DNA of 64,000 nucleotides from Bacillus sp. FJAT-42315 (GCF_002797375.1 NZ_KZ454941.1:2758984-2822983); one strand, 5' to 3'; numbered from the stretch's first letter, positions 49,685 to 60,690 are shown. The notes: generated by a model from the sequence alone, not told the origin. A program made the numbers and translations.

Positions 49685-50716
49685 CTATTTACGCATTTTC
49701 GGATCGAGTGCATCTCGTAATCCATCAGCTAGTAAGTTAAAGCTTAAAATTAACATACTGATAATAACTGCTGGAATAATTAACATATGTGGGTACATTT
49801 GCAATGAGTTAAAACCATCATTAACTAATGATCCAAGAGACGCTTCCGGTGGACGAATACCTAAACCGATAAAGCTTAAGAACGCCTCTGTAAAAATCGC
49901 ACTCGGAATCGTAAACATCGTTGTTACGATAATCGGTCCCATAACGTTCGGCATTAAATGCTTCCAAATCAAACGGTTGTTTGATGCACCGAGCGTACGT
50001 GAAGCTAACACAAACTCCTGGTTTTTTAATTTCAAGAATTGTCCACGTACAATCCTAGCCATACTCACCCAACCAGTAATAACCATCGCCATCGTAATGG
50101 AGAAAATACCTGGATCAAAAATGAGAATAAATAGAATGACAACAATGAGATTCGGAATTCCTATTAAAATCTCGATAATCCTTTGCATGATGTTATCAAC
50201 TCGGCCACCGTAGAAGCCTGAAATCCCTCCGTAAGCAATCCCGATAATTAAATCAATGACCGCCGCAAGCACCCCGATATAAATAGAAATACGTGTTCCA
50301 TACCATGTTCTCGTCCATAAATCTCGACCTAAATCATCTGTTCCAAACCAGTAATATTCTTTGACATTCTTTGATTCATACATATCAAAACCATCTTTGT
50401 CTTTCCCATCAAACGGCAACCAGCTAATATTTTCAAGACCTGGAACTTTCGGAGGTAACTTTGCATGAGAAATATTTTGCTGTTTATACGTGTACTCATT
50501 CATCGATGGTCCAAAGATCGCCATAAATGAAATCAAGATAATTAGGATAAGACCAATAATAGCCCCTTTATTTCCTTTTAATCTCAACCAAGAGTCTTGC
50601 CAAAAATTCAAGCTTGGTCTGCTAATTTTTTCAGCGTCCTTTTCACGTCTATCCGCAGGTCGGAAAAGATCTTTAGAAAGTTGATCGTTCGTCTGTAATT
50701 TATCCATGTTCATCAT
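49685..50716 (-). CDS. oppC: oligopeptide ABC transporter permease OppC
   Basis: A 343-residue permease with a long cytoplasmic N-terminus, TM1 near residues 52-72, a large extracellular loop (WFGTDDLGRDLWTRTWYGTRIS) and the EAA loop with EAFLSFIGLGIRPPEASLG. It pairs with OppB. Three Met codons occur in the first four; GGAGGG is placed for the first. Confidence 0.95.
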   Translation of the reverse strand: MMNMDKLQTNDQLSKDLFRPADRREKDAEKISRPSLNFWQDSWLRLKGNKGAIIGLILIILISFMAIFGPSMNEYTYKQQNISHAKLPPKVPGLENISWLPFDGKDKDGFDMYESKNVKEYYWFGTDDLGRDLWTRTWYGTRISIYIGVLAAVIDLIIGIAYGGISGFYGGRVDNIMQRIIEILIGIPNLIVVILFILIFDPGIFSITMAMVITGWVSMARIVRGQFLKLKNQEFVLASRTLGASNNRLIWKHLMPNVMGPIIVTTMFTIPSAIFTEAFLSFIGLGIRPPEASLGSLVNDGFNSLQMYPHMLIIPAVIISMLILSFNLLADGLRDALDPKMRK

Positions 50717-51642
50717 TTCTTCCCTCCACTTATACGGATACGTGGATCGATTACTCCATATAGAATATCAATAACAAAGACAACAAATATAAATAAAGCA
50801 CTATAGAAAAGAGTAGTCCCCATAATCACCGTAAAGTCATTTGTCGTAATGGAGCGCACAAATTGATCACCTAAACCTGGTATACCAAAAATTCGTTCAA
50901 CCACAAGGGAACCTGTCATAATGTTAACGGCAAGAGGACCAAGTAATGTAATAATTGGAATTAGTGCATTACGAAGGGCATGTTTCACCATAATACTAGT
51001 CGCGCTAATTCCTTTCGCACGAGCCAACATAATATAATCTGAGCTTAATATTTCTAATAGTTCAGATCGCATATAGCGGGCAACCGTGGCGATAACAAAG
51101 ACCGATAACGCGATCGTTGGTAAGATTGAATAAGAGAAGTCTTCCCAACCTAAGACAGGAAATAGATCCAATTGAACTGCTAAATAATATTGTAAAAATC
51201 CAGCAAATACAAAGGAAGGGATTGAAATACCTAGAACAGACAAGGTTGTTGCTACGTAATCAACTGTCGTGTTATGTTTTAATGCTGCTACTAATCCTAA
51301 AATCATACCGATAATTGTTCCTAAAACAATCGCCTGAAAACCTAATAAGGCAGAAGGCCCAATTCGTTCCATAATCATCGTTGATACAGGGCGGTTATCA
51401 TATTGGAAAGACAAACCTAAATCTCCTTGGAATAAACCTGTCATGTAGTTCACATATTGAACTGGAAGAGGATCATTGAGTCCATATTTATCAAGAATAA
51501 TTTCTTGTTGCTCTGGAGTAAGTTTTTCTTGATTCGTTAATGGAGACCCAGGAAGAAGTTTCATTAAGAAGAATGTAATCGTTGCAATAATTAATAAAGT
51601 GATAAGCATATAAAATAAACGTTTAAGCGTGTATCTTAACAC
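50713..51642 (-). CDS. oppB: oligopeptide ABC transporter permease OppB
   Basis: A 309-residue permease read from a GTG (51640-51642) with AGGAGGGG five bases ahead; a frame extending to 51693 has no ribosome site. Six hydrophobic helices; LPGSPLTNQEKLTPEQQ and the EAA loop with ARAKGISATSIMVKHALRNAL are family signatures. It overlaps oppC by four bases. Confidence 0.94.
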   Translation of the reverse strand: MLRYTLKRLFYMLITLLIIATITFFLMKLLPGSPLTNQEKLTPEQQEIILDKYGLNDPLPVQYVNYMTGLFQGDLGLSFQYDNRPVSTMIMERIGPSALLGFQAIVLGTIIGMILGLVAALKHNTTVDYVATTLSVLGISIPSFVFAGFLQYYLAVQLDLFPVLGWEDFSYSILPTIALSVFVIATVARYMRSELLEILSSDYIMLARAKGISATSIMVKHALRNALIPIITLLGPLAVNIMTGSLVVERIFGIPGLGDQFVRSITTNDFTVIMGTTLFYSALFIFVVFVIDILYGVIDPRIRISGGKK

Positions 51643-51715
51643 TTTTACCCCTCCTTTACTTTGTAATTTAAAAAATTCTTTTAATTCTGACAAAAACCCT
51701 CAATTCGGGAAAAAG

Positions 51716-51750
51716 GAGAGTATATGCTTTTAAAAAAGCATATACCCTCC
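51716..51750 (-). terminator. hairpin between oppA and oppB
   Basis: On the minus strand GGAGGGTATATGCTTTT pairs with AAAAGCATATACTCTCC and is followed by TTTTT. A leaky terminator here would give much more OppA than the downstream subunits. The same layout is seen after livK. Confidence 0.8.
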
Positions 51751-51771
51751 CCTTTTATTTCTGGAACATTC

Positions 51772-53418
51772 TTATTGAATTTCCGCCCACTTGTAAGAGT
51801 AATCTCCACCAGCATTGTGAAGTAGAATACCTTTTACATTCGTATTTTGTAAATAAGCACGTGATCTTTGATAAATCGGAGCAATCGCTGCGTCCTCTTC
51901 TAATAAGATTTTCTCAGCTTTCACTAAGTTTTCCCAACGTTTTTCCGGATCCATTACAAGTGTTGTTTTTGCTTCTTTAACCAACTTGTCATATTCTGGA
52001 TTTGAATAATCTTGTTGGTTATGCGCCCCACCTGTCACAAACATATCAAGGTATGTCATCGGATCAAGATAATCTGGACCCCAACCAGAGATTGAGAAAT
52101 CGTAATTCATTTTTGTCTCAAGATCAAGCTTTTGCTTAAATGGCTGTAGCTTAATGTTCACTGTTAAGCCTTCTAAGTTTGTCTCAAGCTGTTCTTTTAA
52201 ATATTCAGATACTTTTTTAGCTGTGCTGTCATCATAAGTAAGTAATTCTAACGTTACTTTGTCCTGACCAAGCGCTTGTTTCGCTGTTTTCCAGTGCTCT
52301 TGTGCTTTTTTAATATCTGTTGTTAAGTAATTTCCAGCCGTTTCACGGAAGTCTTTCCCATCTGGACCTTGAACGAAATTCGCTGGTACAAAGTAATCAG
52401 CTGGTTTTGAACCGTTATTTAAAATGACGTCTGTAACACCTGTTTTGTCAAAAGCCATTGCAATTGCTTTACGAGCATCAACGTTTTTCAATACTTCATT
52501 CTTCTGATTTAAACGTAAGAAGAATGTAGAAGCTTGATCAAATGTAAAGAATTCTTCTCGATCTTTATACTTGTCCACAAATTCAGATGCTACAATAATA
52601 CGATCTGCATCTCCACTTTCGAACAAGTTAACATCTGCTTGTACATCTTTTACGATTTTCGTATGAATTTCTTCAAGCTTAACTGTGTTCGCATCCCAAT
52701 ACTCTGGGTTTTTCTTCATCACGAATTTATCTTCTTTTTTCCACTCAGATAGTGTGAACGGACCGTTGTATAGCGTTGTCTCTGGTTCAAGACCGAACTT
52801 ATCGCCTTGTTCCGTCACAAATTTTTCATTCAATGGCATAAATGTTCCGAACGCTGTTAATTCTTTAAAGTAAGGAACAGCATTTTCCAATTGAACTTCT
52901 AATGTTTTGTCATCTAATGCTTTGACACCTAGCTCTTCTGGCTTCATTTTTCCTTCGTTTACCGCTTGAGCGTTTTTAATATCATACATAATATAAGCAT
53001 ACTCAGCAGCTGTGTCTTTATTTAATGCACGTCTCCAAGAATAAACGAAATCATTAGCCGTTACTGGATCCCCATTCGACCATTTCGCATCTCTTAATTT
53101 GAACGTCCACGTTTTACCGTCTTCGCTAATTGTTGGTTCGCCTTCTGCGATCCCTTCAACCGCTTTGTCATTTTCGCCTAAGCGATAAAGACCTTCCATC
53201 GTATTGTTTAGGACTTCAAAAGAAACTGCATCCGTTGCAATGCTCGCATCCATTGAAGGAATATCTTGTGTGTTAGTTAAATTTAATATTTGTTTGTTAC
53301 TACCTGTCTTTTTGTCGCTTTCTGTACTTTCCTTCTTTTCACCACCGCCACAAGCAGCTAGAAAAGTGCTCATCGCTAGCAGAAGTACAAGAAAAAGAGC
53401 TGTACTTTTTTTCTTCAT
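51772..53418 (-). CDS. oppA: oligopeptide-binding lipoprotein OppA
   Basis: A 548-residue extracellular lipoprotein. The signal peptide has lipobox LAAC followed by a Gly/Lys/Ser linker, then the SBP_bac_5 fold (ILNLTNTQDIPSMDAS; WTFKLRDAKWSNGDPVTANDFVYSW). It captures peptides for the Opp complex and is first in the operon. GGGGGTTACC lies ahead of the ATG. Confidence 0.95.
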   Translation of the reverse strand: MKKKSTALFLVLLLAMSTFLAACGGGEKKESTESDKKTGSNKQILNLTNTQDIPSMDASIATDAVSFEVLNNTMEGLYRLGENDKAVEGIAEGEPTISEDGKTWTFKLRDAKWSNGDPVTANDFVYSWRRALNKDTAAEYAYIMYDIKNAQAVNEGKMKPEELGVKALDDKTLEVQLENAVPYFKELTAFGTFMPLNEKFVTEQGDKFGLEPETTLYNGPFTLSEWKKEDKFVMKKNPEYWDANTVKLEEIHTKIVKDVQADVNLFESGDADRIIVASEFVDKYKDREEFFTFDQASTFFLRLNQKNEVLKNVDARKAIAMAFDKTGVTDVILNNGSKPADYFVPANFVQGPDGKDFRETAGNYLTTDIKKAQEHWKTAKQALGQDKVTLELLTYDDSTAKKVSEYLKEQLETNLEGLTVNIKLQPFKQKLDLETKMNYDFSISGWGPDYLDPMTYLDMFVTGGAHNQQDYSNPEYDKLVKEAKTTLVMDPEKRWENLVKAEKILLEEDAAIAPIYQRSRAYLQNTNVKGILLHNAGGDYSYKWAEIQ

Positions 53419-53474
53419 CTGGTAACCCCCTCAATCAAAGTATCTTCCTGATTATTCAGAAGATTTCATAACTA

Positions 53475-53502
53475 ATTATAAACTATCTTAATTTTTTTGC
53501 AA
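53475..53502 (-). promoter_or_regulatory. sigma-A promoter of the opp operon
   Basis: TATAAT (53475-53480) and TTGCAA (53497-53502) on the minus strand are 16 bases apart, about 57 bases before the oppA start. Confidence 0.65.
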
Positions 53503-53616
53503 TAATTATTTTATATTTTATTTACACTGTTGTCATAATTCAATACTTTTTTGTTTTTTTGTAAATTCTTTTGATGGAGTAAGGTTTATATTTTAGTTGA
53601 ATAACCATTCACCGCG

Positions 53617-53630
53617 TTAAAGCGCTTTCA
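53617..53630 (-). promoter_or_regulatory. candidate CcpA (cre) site between oppA and the DUF3899 gene
   Basis: TGAAAGCGCTTTAA matches the cre consensus TGWAARCGYTWNCW at 13 of 14 positions. It lies about 120 bases upstream of the opp promoter and 77 bases upstream of the divergent promoter, so it could control either. Confidence 0.5.
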
Positions 53631-53706
53631 ATTTCCGATTCTTCTGAAAATTTTCCTTCAATATTGTTTTATATGTATAATAATATTTAAATATATTATG
53701 ATGATA

Positions 53707-53735
53707 TTGATTAGATAGCGGCTTTTAGCTATAAT
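53707..53735 (+). promoter_or_regulatory. sigma-A promoter of the DUF3899 gene
   Basis: TTGATT (53707-53712), 17 bases, TATAAT (53730-53735). Transcription would begin near 53742, which favours the TTG start at 53773 over the ATG at 53749. Confidence 0.7.
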
Positions 53736-53772
53736 TCTGTTCGTTTATATGGAAAGGAAATGGGGGACGATT

Positions 53773-54153
53773 TTGAAGACTTTTCTTCGATTGTTGTGTA
53801 TAGTTATCGGCTTCAATATAATTTTTTCTATATTATTTTCATTGTTTTCGTCCAATTTCTTAAAGAGCCTTCTAGACTATGCTTTCTTTTTCTCACTGAT
53901 CAGCTTAACGGTGGGAGCTAGTTTGTTTGTGATTGAAGGTGGCTTTTTTAATGGGATTCGTTATAGTGTCAAGAAGTTGAGAAAGTCATCGAAGGAAGGC
54001 GAATATATAGCTAGCTTTGATGATTTAGATGATACAAAAGAAGTTTATGAAGAATATCCTAAAAAGAGCGTGTTTACTTGGACTTATCCACTTCTAGTTG
54101 GTGGTGGAATCCTTACCCTCGCTACATCTATCATTGCATTTGTGATCAACTAG
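53773..54153 (+). CDS. DUF3899-type membrane protein
   Basis: A protein of about 126 residues read from a TTG at 53773, preceded by AAGGAAATGGGGG. The ATG at 53749 has no ribosome site and is almost at the transcript start. Three hydrophobic helices (about residues 5-27, 33-55 and 105-125) flank an acidic cytoplasmic loop (EYIASFDDLDDTKEVYEEY). It fits the DUF3899 family, found beside opp and trpS in Bacillus. Function unknown. Confidence 0.75.
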   Translation: MKTFLRLLCIVIGFNIIFSILFSLFSSNFLKSLLDYAFFFSLISLTVGASLFVIEGGFFNGIRYSVKKLRKSSKEGEYIASFDDLDDTKEVYEEYPKKSVFTWTYPLLVGGGILTLATSIIAFVIN

Positions 54154-54166
54154 ATGCTTTGTTCTC

Positions 54167-54195
54167 TTGACTCCATTTTTTGTTTAATTTATAAT
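54167..54195 (+). promoter_or_regulatory. sigma-A promoter of trpS
   Basis: TTGACT (54167-54172), 17 bases, TATAAT (54190-54195), directly ahead of the T-box leader. Confidence 0.85.
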
Positions 54196-54199
54196 CGGG

Positions 54200-54457
54200 T
54201 CAACTCATATTTGAAGCGTATAAGAAAGAAGAGTACATACAGAAGTTGGTTATCAGAGAGCCTGCGTTGGTGTGAGCAGGTAGCCAAACTGTTTGGAATG
54301 GACTTTCGATGCTCCTTTTGCGAACATAGCATAGTAGCAAAATGGCGTACCCCATGCGTTAAATGGCTAAAGAGGCTTAGCGACAGAGCTTAAGCAACTT
54401 AGGGTGGCACCGCGGATCCAACCATTCGTCCCTATTTTGGGGATGGATGGTTTTTTT
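54200..54457 (+). promoter_or_regulatory. tryptophan T-box leader with terminator
   Basis: The distal stem-I motif is CAGAGAGCCTGCG with TTGGTGTGAGC. The specifier codon UGG is at 54299-54301 in GGAATGGACTTT, and the T-box AGGGTGGCACCGCG is at 54401-54414. A terminator hairpin (CCATTCGTCCC / GGGGATGGATGG) ends in seven T at 54451-54457. Uncharged tRNA-Trp would stabilise the antiterminator and switch on trpS. Confidence 0.95.
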
Positions 54458-54496
54458 ATGTTTATTTTTAACTATTCAATAACAAGGAGAGAATGA

Positions 54497-55489
<993 letters not shown>

Positions 55490-55492
55490 CAA

Positions 55493-55681
55493 AAGCGGAA
55501 GGACCCGGTTAGTGACGTATGGACTGGAACGAGCCGCATGAGATAAAGGAAACACGATGAACGACAGTGAATCGATGTTGACTTATCGCAAGGAGGAGGG
55601 CGGAAGTACACTAGTCGCTAGCGCCTGGAGCTGGACAAAGAAATGCGGAGCTGACTGTTCAGACACGACAAGCAAAGGGAG
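55493..55681 (+). repeat. dispersed repeat family A, full copy after trpS
   Basis: It begins AAAAGCGGAAGGACC five bases past the trpS stop and matches 31475-31632 through the core (CGTATGGACTGGAACGA, CGATGTTGACTTATCGCAAG, AGCGCCTGGAGCTGGACA). The last 35 bases (GCGGAGCTGACTGTTCAG onward) instead match the copy at 5383-5420. A mosaic of modules. Confidence 0.9.
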
Positions 55682-55765
55682 TGTCCAAAAAAGTCGAAGA
55701 AACCGTTTGTAAGGTCAAAGAAGCCTCCAGAAAATCAGTGAAAACTGACTTTCTGGATAGCTCCT
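55682..55765 (+). repeat. dispersed repeat family B, one unit plus hairpin
   Basis: AAAAAAGTCGAAGAAACC... then AAGGTCAAAGAAGCC... is one 41-bp unit, followed by the hairpin TCCAGAAAATCAGT/ACTGACTTTCTGGA (55726-55757) and CTCCTTTTTA. It is the reverse complement of the 17381-17450 region. With its T-run the hairpin can serve as the trpS terminator. Confidence 0.85.
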
Positions 55766-55773
55766 TTTTACGT

Positions 55774-56535
55774 TCATTGATTACTCGATTGATTAATTTT
55801 GGAAGCGTTTTCAACTTCCCATAGCTTTTCGAAAAAAGCTTGTCCTTTAATCAGATTTTCGCATAAACGGTAGTGGTGTTTCGACCAGCCCGTCTTTGTC
55901 TCTTGATTAAAAGCTTGCTTTACTTCTTCAAAGTCCATCGATTGAATTTCCTCATACTTATCAGGTGCCCATTCGGTATACCAATAGCGAATTTCGGCTG
56001 AATTTTTTGATGAAAACAGTTGATCTAAAGCCATAAACAGCAATTGCTTCAACTGTCTTTCTTTACGTGTTAATCCTTTCATGCTAATCGGCTCAAGAGA
56101 TAGCGTATGGTATTCTTTGTTTTCTGAAGTGGAATCAAATTCGTACTTTTCAACTGGATGAACTTGGAACATTTCGTACACAAGTTGTTCCTGTCGAGGA
56201 ACGAGGCGACTTTTTCTAACAGGGATCGTATACCCCATTGTGTCAATCGCTAAAATTCCCTTTCCATCTGAAACAACAAAGCAATGTTCGAGTTGAATTC
56301 GTTCGTGATTTCTACGTAGAAAGGCTTTTTTTCTTACATCTTCAAGTAGTTGCTTCGGTAGTTCAGATAATTGATTCTCAATATAATCAAATAATGGCTC
56401 TTCAATTAATACGACTGGCACCTGGTCTAATAACTCGACAGCGTCATCTTTGCGCCATTCGTGAAAATGACATACATTATAGCCATTTTCCTCTCCTTCA
56501 AACCAATTCACCCAGACATCATGAAGATACAACAT
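55774..56535 (-). CDS. yjbA: YjbA-family protein (UPF0736)
   Basis: A 253-residue cytoplasmic protein opening [26 protein letters not shown], the start of the Bacillus YjbA family. The ATG at 56533-56535 has GAGGAGGG upstream; an in-frame codon at 56550 does not. No catalytic motif is known. It is convergent with trpS and next to fabF, in conserved order. Function unknown. Confidence 0.88.
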   Translation of the reverse strand: MLYLHDVWVNWFEGEENGYNVCHFHEWRKDDAVELLDQVPVVLIEEPLFDYIENQLSELPKQLLEDVRKKAFLRRNHERIQLEHCFVVSDGKGILAIDTMGYTIPVRKSRLVPRQEQLVYEMFQVHPVEKYEFDSTSENKEYHTLSLEPISMKGLTRKERQLKQLLFMALDQLFSSKNSAEIRYWYTEWAPDKYEEIQSMDFEEVKQAFNQETKTGWSKHHYRLCENLIKGQAFFEKLWEVENASKINQSSNQ

Positions 56536-56609
56536 AATGACCCTCCTCACTTCTTCATCTATTTGTCTTAAAGTATGGGCAAAATAAAGTAATATTATTC
56601 CTTGTAAGT

Positions 56610-56831
56610 CTATATTTTCTCAACTTTCCACTTAGACGGGAAATAGATAGAAATGGCCATCAACGCGAATCCGATAATGAGCAAATAGCATTCTGAGCGA
56701 CCTACAATAAAGCTTGCATATTCTTTCAACGTCCAACCAGCTGTCAACAAATTCAAATACATAATACAGCTAACTCCTCCGAGAACCGTCAATCCAAACC
56801 CGATTAAAAAGAGCACGAGACGAAAGGCCAT
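56610..56831 (-). CDS. small membrane protein of unknown function, 73 residues
   Basis: Two hydrophobic helices (about residues 3-30 and 45-63) end in a basic SKWKVEKI tail. The reading frame is complete and sits between fabF and yjbA on the same strand. I do not recognise a named family. Overlapping frames are short, which supports it as a real gene. Confidence 0.65.
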   Translation of the reverse strand: MAFRLVLFLIGFGLTVLGGVSCIMYLNLLTAGWTLKEYASFIVGRSECYLLIIGFALMAISIYFPSKWKVEKI

Positions 56832-56899
56832 TAGCTTCTTCCTTTATTTATTTTTTTGTGCTTGTCCTATATGTATGATGGAGTGATGGAAACATGCAA

Positions 56900-56938
56900 A
56901 AAAGAGATAACTAAAATGGAATTTTAGTTATCTCTTTT
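56900..56938 (-). terminator. terminator after fabHF
   Basis: AAAAGAGATAACTAAAAT and ATTTTAGTTATCTCTTTT form a perfect stem, just past the fabF stop. Confidence 0.9.
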
Positions 56939-56942
56939 ATTA

Positions 56943-58184
56943 TTATTGATTATATTTACGTAAAGCGATCGTCGCGTTATGACCACCAAATCCTAAAGAG
57001 TTGCTAATGGCAACGCGAACTTCTTTTTTCCGAGATTCATTCGGCGTATAGTCAAGGTCACATTCAACGTCTGGTGTTTCATAATTAATTGTTGGTGGAA
57101 TCATATCATTTTTAATCGCTAACGCAGTAAAAATAGCTTCCACTCCCCCAGCAGCTCCAAGCAAATGACCAGTCATTGACTTCGTTGAGCTAATGGAAAG
57201 CTGCTTCGCATGATCGCCAAACACTTCCTTAATCGCCATCGTTTCAAATTTATCGTTGTAAGGCGTGCTCGTTCCGTGAGCGTTAATATAATCAACGTCT
57301 TCCGGGGAAATACCGCCATCATTAAGCGCTATTTGCATCGCTCTTGCGCCACCTTCTCCACCTGGAGCTGGTGCTGTAATATGGTGAGCGTCCCCTGTTG
57401 AACCGTATCCTACGATTTCTGCATAAATTTTTGCTCCACGCTTTAAAGCATGCTCAAGTTCTTCAAGTACAAGGATTCCTGCTCCCTCACCCATGACAAA
57501 TCCATCGCGATTCGCATCGAATGGACGGCTCGCTGTCTTTGGATCTGGATTGGTAGAAAGCGCCGTATTGGCACAAAATCCTGCCATTGACATTTGCGTA
57601 ATTGGTGCTTCACTTCCACCTGTAACCATTGCATCGGCATCGCCGCGCTGAATCACTTTAAAGGCATCTCCAATCGAATTTGTCCCTGTTGCACAAGCTG
57701 TCACTGTACAAGAGTTTACGCCTTTCGCTCCAAGTTGAATAGATACTTGACCTGTTGCCATATCTGGAATCATCATCGGTACGAAGAAAGGACTTACACG
57801 ACGATAGCCACGCTCTAAAAATGTTTTAAATTGATTTTCAAATGTTTCCATCCCACCAATACCAGAGCCTACCCAAACACCGATTCGTTCAGCATTTGTT
57901 TCATCAATCGTTAAATCTGCATCCTTCACAGCCATTTTTGCCGCGGCGACAGCAAATTGAGTGAAGCGGTCCATTTTACGTGCTTCTTTCTTGTCCATAA
58001 ATTGCTCAGGGTCAAAATCATTAATTTCAGCCGCTACTTTTGCCGGATAATCGTCAGGATTCACTCGCGTTAACGGCTTCACTCCACTTACCCCGCTTAA
58101 TACATTTGCCCATGCTTCTTCTAATGAACTTCCTACAGGAGAGACAATACCAAGCCCTGTAACGACTACTCTACGTTTTTCCAT
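56943..58184 (-). CDS. fabF: 3-oxoacyl-ACP synthase II, FabF
   Basis: A 413-residue KAS II starting at the ATG at 58182-58184 with GAGGAG ahead. The catalytic triad is Cys164 (TVTACATGT), His303 (NAHGTSTP) and His340 ([12 protein letters not shown]). It elongates acyl-ACP with malonyl-ACP. It follows fabH by 40 bases in the FapR-controlled fabHF operon. Confidence 0.96.
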   Translation of the reverse strand: MEKRRVVVTGLGIVSPVGSSLEEAWANVLSGVSGVKPLTRVNPDDYPAKVAAEINDFDPEQFMDKKEARKMDRFTQFAVAAAKMAVKDADLTIDETNAERIGVWVGSGIGGMETFENQFKTFLERGYRRVSPFFVPMMIPDMATGQVSIQLGAKGVNSCTVTACATGTNSIGDAFKVIQRGDADAMVTGGSEAPITQMSMAGFCANTALSTNPDPKTASRPFDANRDGFVMGEGAGILVLEELEHALKRGAKIYAEIVGYGSTGDAHHITAPAPGGEGGARAMQIALNDGGISPEDVDYINAHGTSTPYNDKFETMAIKEVFGDHAKQLSISSTKSMTGHLLGAAGGVEAIFTALAIKNDMIPPTINYETPDVECDLDYTPNESRKKEVRVAISNSLGFGGHNATIALRKYNQ

Positions 58185-58223
58185 GTTCCCACTCCTCATG
58201 CATTCATAAAAAAGTTTTTCGTT

Positions 58224-59156
58224 TTAGCGTCCCCATCTCATAGCAATGGCACCCCAGGTTAAGCCTCCGCCAAACCCTACCATCACTAGTAAATCATCGT
58301 CTTTAATTTTACCAGCTTCCAATTCTTCAACAAAAGTAAGAGGAATCGAAGCTGCTGATGTATTTCCATATTTATTAATCGTAACCGAGACTTTTTCTGT
58401 CGGAAGATCTAAACGTTGTCTCGCAGCTTCAATAATACGAATATTTGCTTGATGCGGCAAGAGAAAATCAACATCTTCTTTTTGTAATCCGGCTTTTTCT
58501 AGCACATTGATACAAGACTCTCCCATTTGACGTACAGCAAACTTAAATACTTCTCGCCCGTTCATTTGAACATATTGATCTTGATATAAATGTTTGAAGC
58601 CCGCACCATCTGCGCCAAGCTCAAATGATAAAATTCCGCGTCCTTCTGAAACGGGGCCAAGTAAAGTAGCACCAGCACCATCTCCGAACAGCACAGCCGT
58701 ATTACGATCATTCCAGTCTAGTATTTTAGATAATTTCTCAACGCCCACTACCAACACATATTTGTAAGTACCTGTGTCAATAAACTGTTTAGCTGTCACA
58801 ATTCCATACATGAAGCCTGCACAAGCAGCACTAACATCCATGGCTGCCGCTTTCTTCGCCCCGATTTTCTCTTGAATCATGCAAGCAACGGAAGGAAAAG
58901 AATAATCCGGCGTGACCGTAGCAACGACAATTAAATCAATTTCCTCTGGATGGATACCAGCTTGCTCCACCGCTTTTTTCGCTGCTTTCACCCCCATATC
59001 AGAGGTGCTTTCTTCTTCTCCAGCAATTCTTCGCTCTTCTATTCCAGTCCGGGTCCGAATCCATTCGTCCGACGTATCCATCACTTTCTCTAAATCTACA
59101 TTTGTTACAACTTTTTCAGGCACATAGCGCCCCATTCCAAGAATACCAGTATTCAT
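58224..59156 (-). CDS. fabH: 3-oxoacyl-ACP synthase III, FabH
   Basis: A 310-residue KAS III starting fatty-acid synthesis from acyl-CoA and malonyl-ACP. Catalytic Cys112 ([10 protein letters not shown]), His235 (LLPHQANIR) and Asn265 ([10 protein letters not shown]) are all present, a useful contrast with the paralogue at 5544-6548. A FapR operator lies upstream. Confidence 0.96.
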   Translation of the reverse strand: MNTGILGMGRYVPEKVVTNVDLEKVMDTSDEWIRTRTGIEERRIAGEEESTSDMGVKAAKKAVEQAGIHPEEIDLIVVATVTPDYSFPSVACMIQEKIGAKKAAAMDVSAACAGFMYGIVTAKQFIDTGTYKYVLVVGVEKLSKILDWNDRNTAVLFGDGAGATLLGPVSEGRGILSFELGADGAGFKHLYQDQYVQMNGREVFKFAVRQMGESCINVLEKAGLQKEDVDFLLPHQANIRIIEAARQRLDLPTEKVSVTINKYGNTSAASIPLTFVEELEAGKIKDDDLLVMVGFGGGLTWGAIAMRWGR

Positions 59157-59200
59157 AAGGTTTTCCCTTCTTTCAACATCTTTTTAAGATGATATCAATT

Positions 59201-59219
59201 ATTAAGACTTGGTACTAAT
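59201..59219. promoter_or_regulatory. FapR operator upstream of fabH
   Basis: On the minus strand ATTAGTACCAAGTCTTAAT retains the TTAGTACC core of the fabI operator (31370-31388), 45 bases before the fabH start. Confidence 0.75.
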
Positions 59220-59293
59220 TTTACTGAAAACAACTCCATTTTGCAATAGGGGGAATTTGTAGAGTGAGGTCGAGTGAACTATTTTCCCATGAA

Positions 59294-59329
59294 AAAAGAG
59301 AGCATCCATTGAATAGATGTCTCTCTTTC
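59294..59329 (-). terminator. terminator after med-comZ
   Basis: AAAGAGAG-CATC and GATGTCTCTCTTT arms pair with one bulge, followed on the minus strand by TTTTTTC, just past the comZ stop. Confidence 0.8.
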
Positions 59330-59332
59330 GAT

Positions 59333-59521
59333 TTAGTTATTCTCTTCGGCATCTTTTTTTCCTAGCTCATAGGCTTCGTTCATCACTTGTAAAAACATTC
59401 CCATGAAAGGCTCCATCAGATCCATTGAGAACTCAATGCCTGCTTCTTTTACTTTTTCCTGTGCCTCTGGAAGGTATTTCATCGCAATTTGCATAAACTC
59501 TAAATTTTTATTTTCGTTCAT
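59333..59521 (-). CDS. comZ: competence regulator ComZ
   Basis: A 62-residue helical protein (EFMQIAMKYLPEAQEKVKEAGIEF) matching ComZ, a modulator of comG operon expression in B. subtilis. It overlaps the med stop by four bases, so translation is coupled. Cytoplasmic, with no other motif. Confidence 0.92.
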   Translation of the reverse strand: MNENKNLEFMQIAMKYLPEAQEKVKEAGIEFSMDLMEPFMGMFLQVMNEAYELGKKDAEENN

Positions 59522-60492
59522 TTTTTCTCCTCCGCTTTTCTTGGAAGCTTACCGGTTTCAATATAGTGATCAATATCTCTGTTGATTCTATTGACAAAAT
59601 CAACTCCCAGTACCGGACTAAATTCACTTAATGAAATCACTCCATCTTGGAAGTCAAAGTGAAGGTTCCCTGATTTCAATTCTCCTTTAACAAAGCGCGT
59701 AGCAGCGAGTAAATATAACTTGTCCACATGCTGCACTGTACTCGTTAATACCGTTTCTTTCCCAAGGTTAGATTGATCAGCAACAAAACCGATGGCATAT
59801 AGTCCTTGCTCCTTTAATTTCTCAATAACAGGTACATTATATCCATCTCCCGCTGGATAGACAACATCCGCATGCTGAGCCATAATCGGTTCTAACAATA
59901 TAAGCGCTTTTTCAGAATCATCCCAGTCACCTACATACTTTGAGACAACTTGAATATCTGGACGTTCAAATTTTGCCCCTTCGACAAACCCCTTCACCTC
60001 TGGCTGCCATTTATAAGTAGCTAGAATACCAATCGTCCCTGTTTTAGATGCTTGGGCCGCTGTCATCCCACCAAAAAACCCCATGGCATGAGCTTCAAAC
60101 TTTAAACTTGTTGTGTTTTTCTCTTTCGCATTGCCATTGAAGCTGACAAAATGCATATCGGGATATTCTGGTGCAATTTTATTAAAATAATCAGCGTACT
60201 CACTGCCATGCCCAAATACAAGTGTGACACCTTTATGTTCGAACTCTTCAACTGCTCGCTCCACTAAAGCTTGGGAGTCCATTCCTTCTTTATAAAAGAT
60301 TTCAGAATCGTATTCAGACTGAATTTTCATCATGCCCTTATAGCCCTTCGTTCCCCACACTTGATCATTAATCGTTTTAGGAACAAGCAATCCTATTTTT
60401 CCAAGTACTTCTGAATCATCATTTGTTTGACATCCCATCGTAATTACTAACAAAAGAGCAGTGAGTGTCATCAACATTATTTTTCTTATCAT
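59518..60492 (-). CDS. med: Med, BMP-family lipoprotein regulator of competence
   Basis: A 324-residue lipoprotein of the BMP/PnrA substrate-binding family, with signal peptide and lipobox ITMGC (Cys21). In B. subtilis, Med acts as a positive regulator of comK. VKGFVEGAKFERPDIQV and YPAGDGYNVPVIEKLKEQG are family motifs. It heads the med-comZ operon; the upstream gap to yjzD (60493-60690) holds divergent promoters. Confidence 0.93.
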   Translation of the reverse strand: MIRKIMLMTLTALLLVITMGCQTNDDSEVLGKIGLLVPKTINDQVWGTKGYKGMMKIQSEYDSEIFYKEGMDSQALVERAVEEFEHKGVTLVFGHGSEYADYFNKIAPEYPDMHFVSFNGNAKEKNTTSLKFEAHAMGFFGGMTAAQASKTGTIGILATYKWQPEVKGFVEGAKFERPDIQVVSKYVGDWDDSEKALILLEPIMAQHADVVYPAGDGYNVPVIEKLKEQGLYAIGFVADQSNLGKETVLTSTVQHVDKLYLLAATRFVKGELKSGNLHFDFQDGVISLSEFSPVLGVDFVNRINRDIDHYIETGKLPRKAEEKK

Positions 60493-60690
60493 AAACTCCG
60501 TACTCCTTCTAAATAGATATCACTCCCTTTTCTATCTTACTGTTATTTCACAAAGAGAAAAAGAGAAATCTTTTATTAAGAACAAATAAAAATATAAATG
60601 AGCGAAAATATCTCTTTATTGAGATCTAATTGATGTGCTAAGATTAAGGGTGAGTGACAAAAAGATTTTCATTGAAGGAGGAAAAATTCG

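Noticed and set aside
54154-54393. Open reading frame of 79 codons upstream of trpS
   Set aside because: It lies wholly within the T-box leader RNA, and its codons follow the conserved RNA motifs, so it is not a gene.
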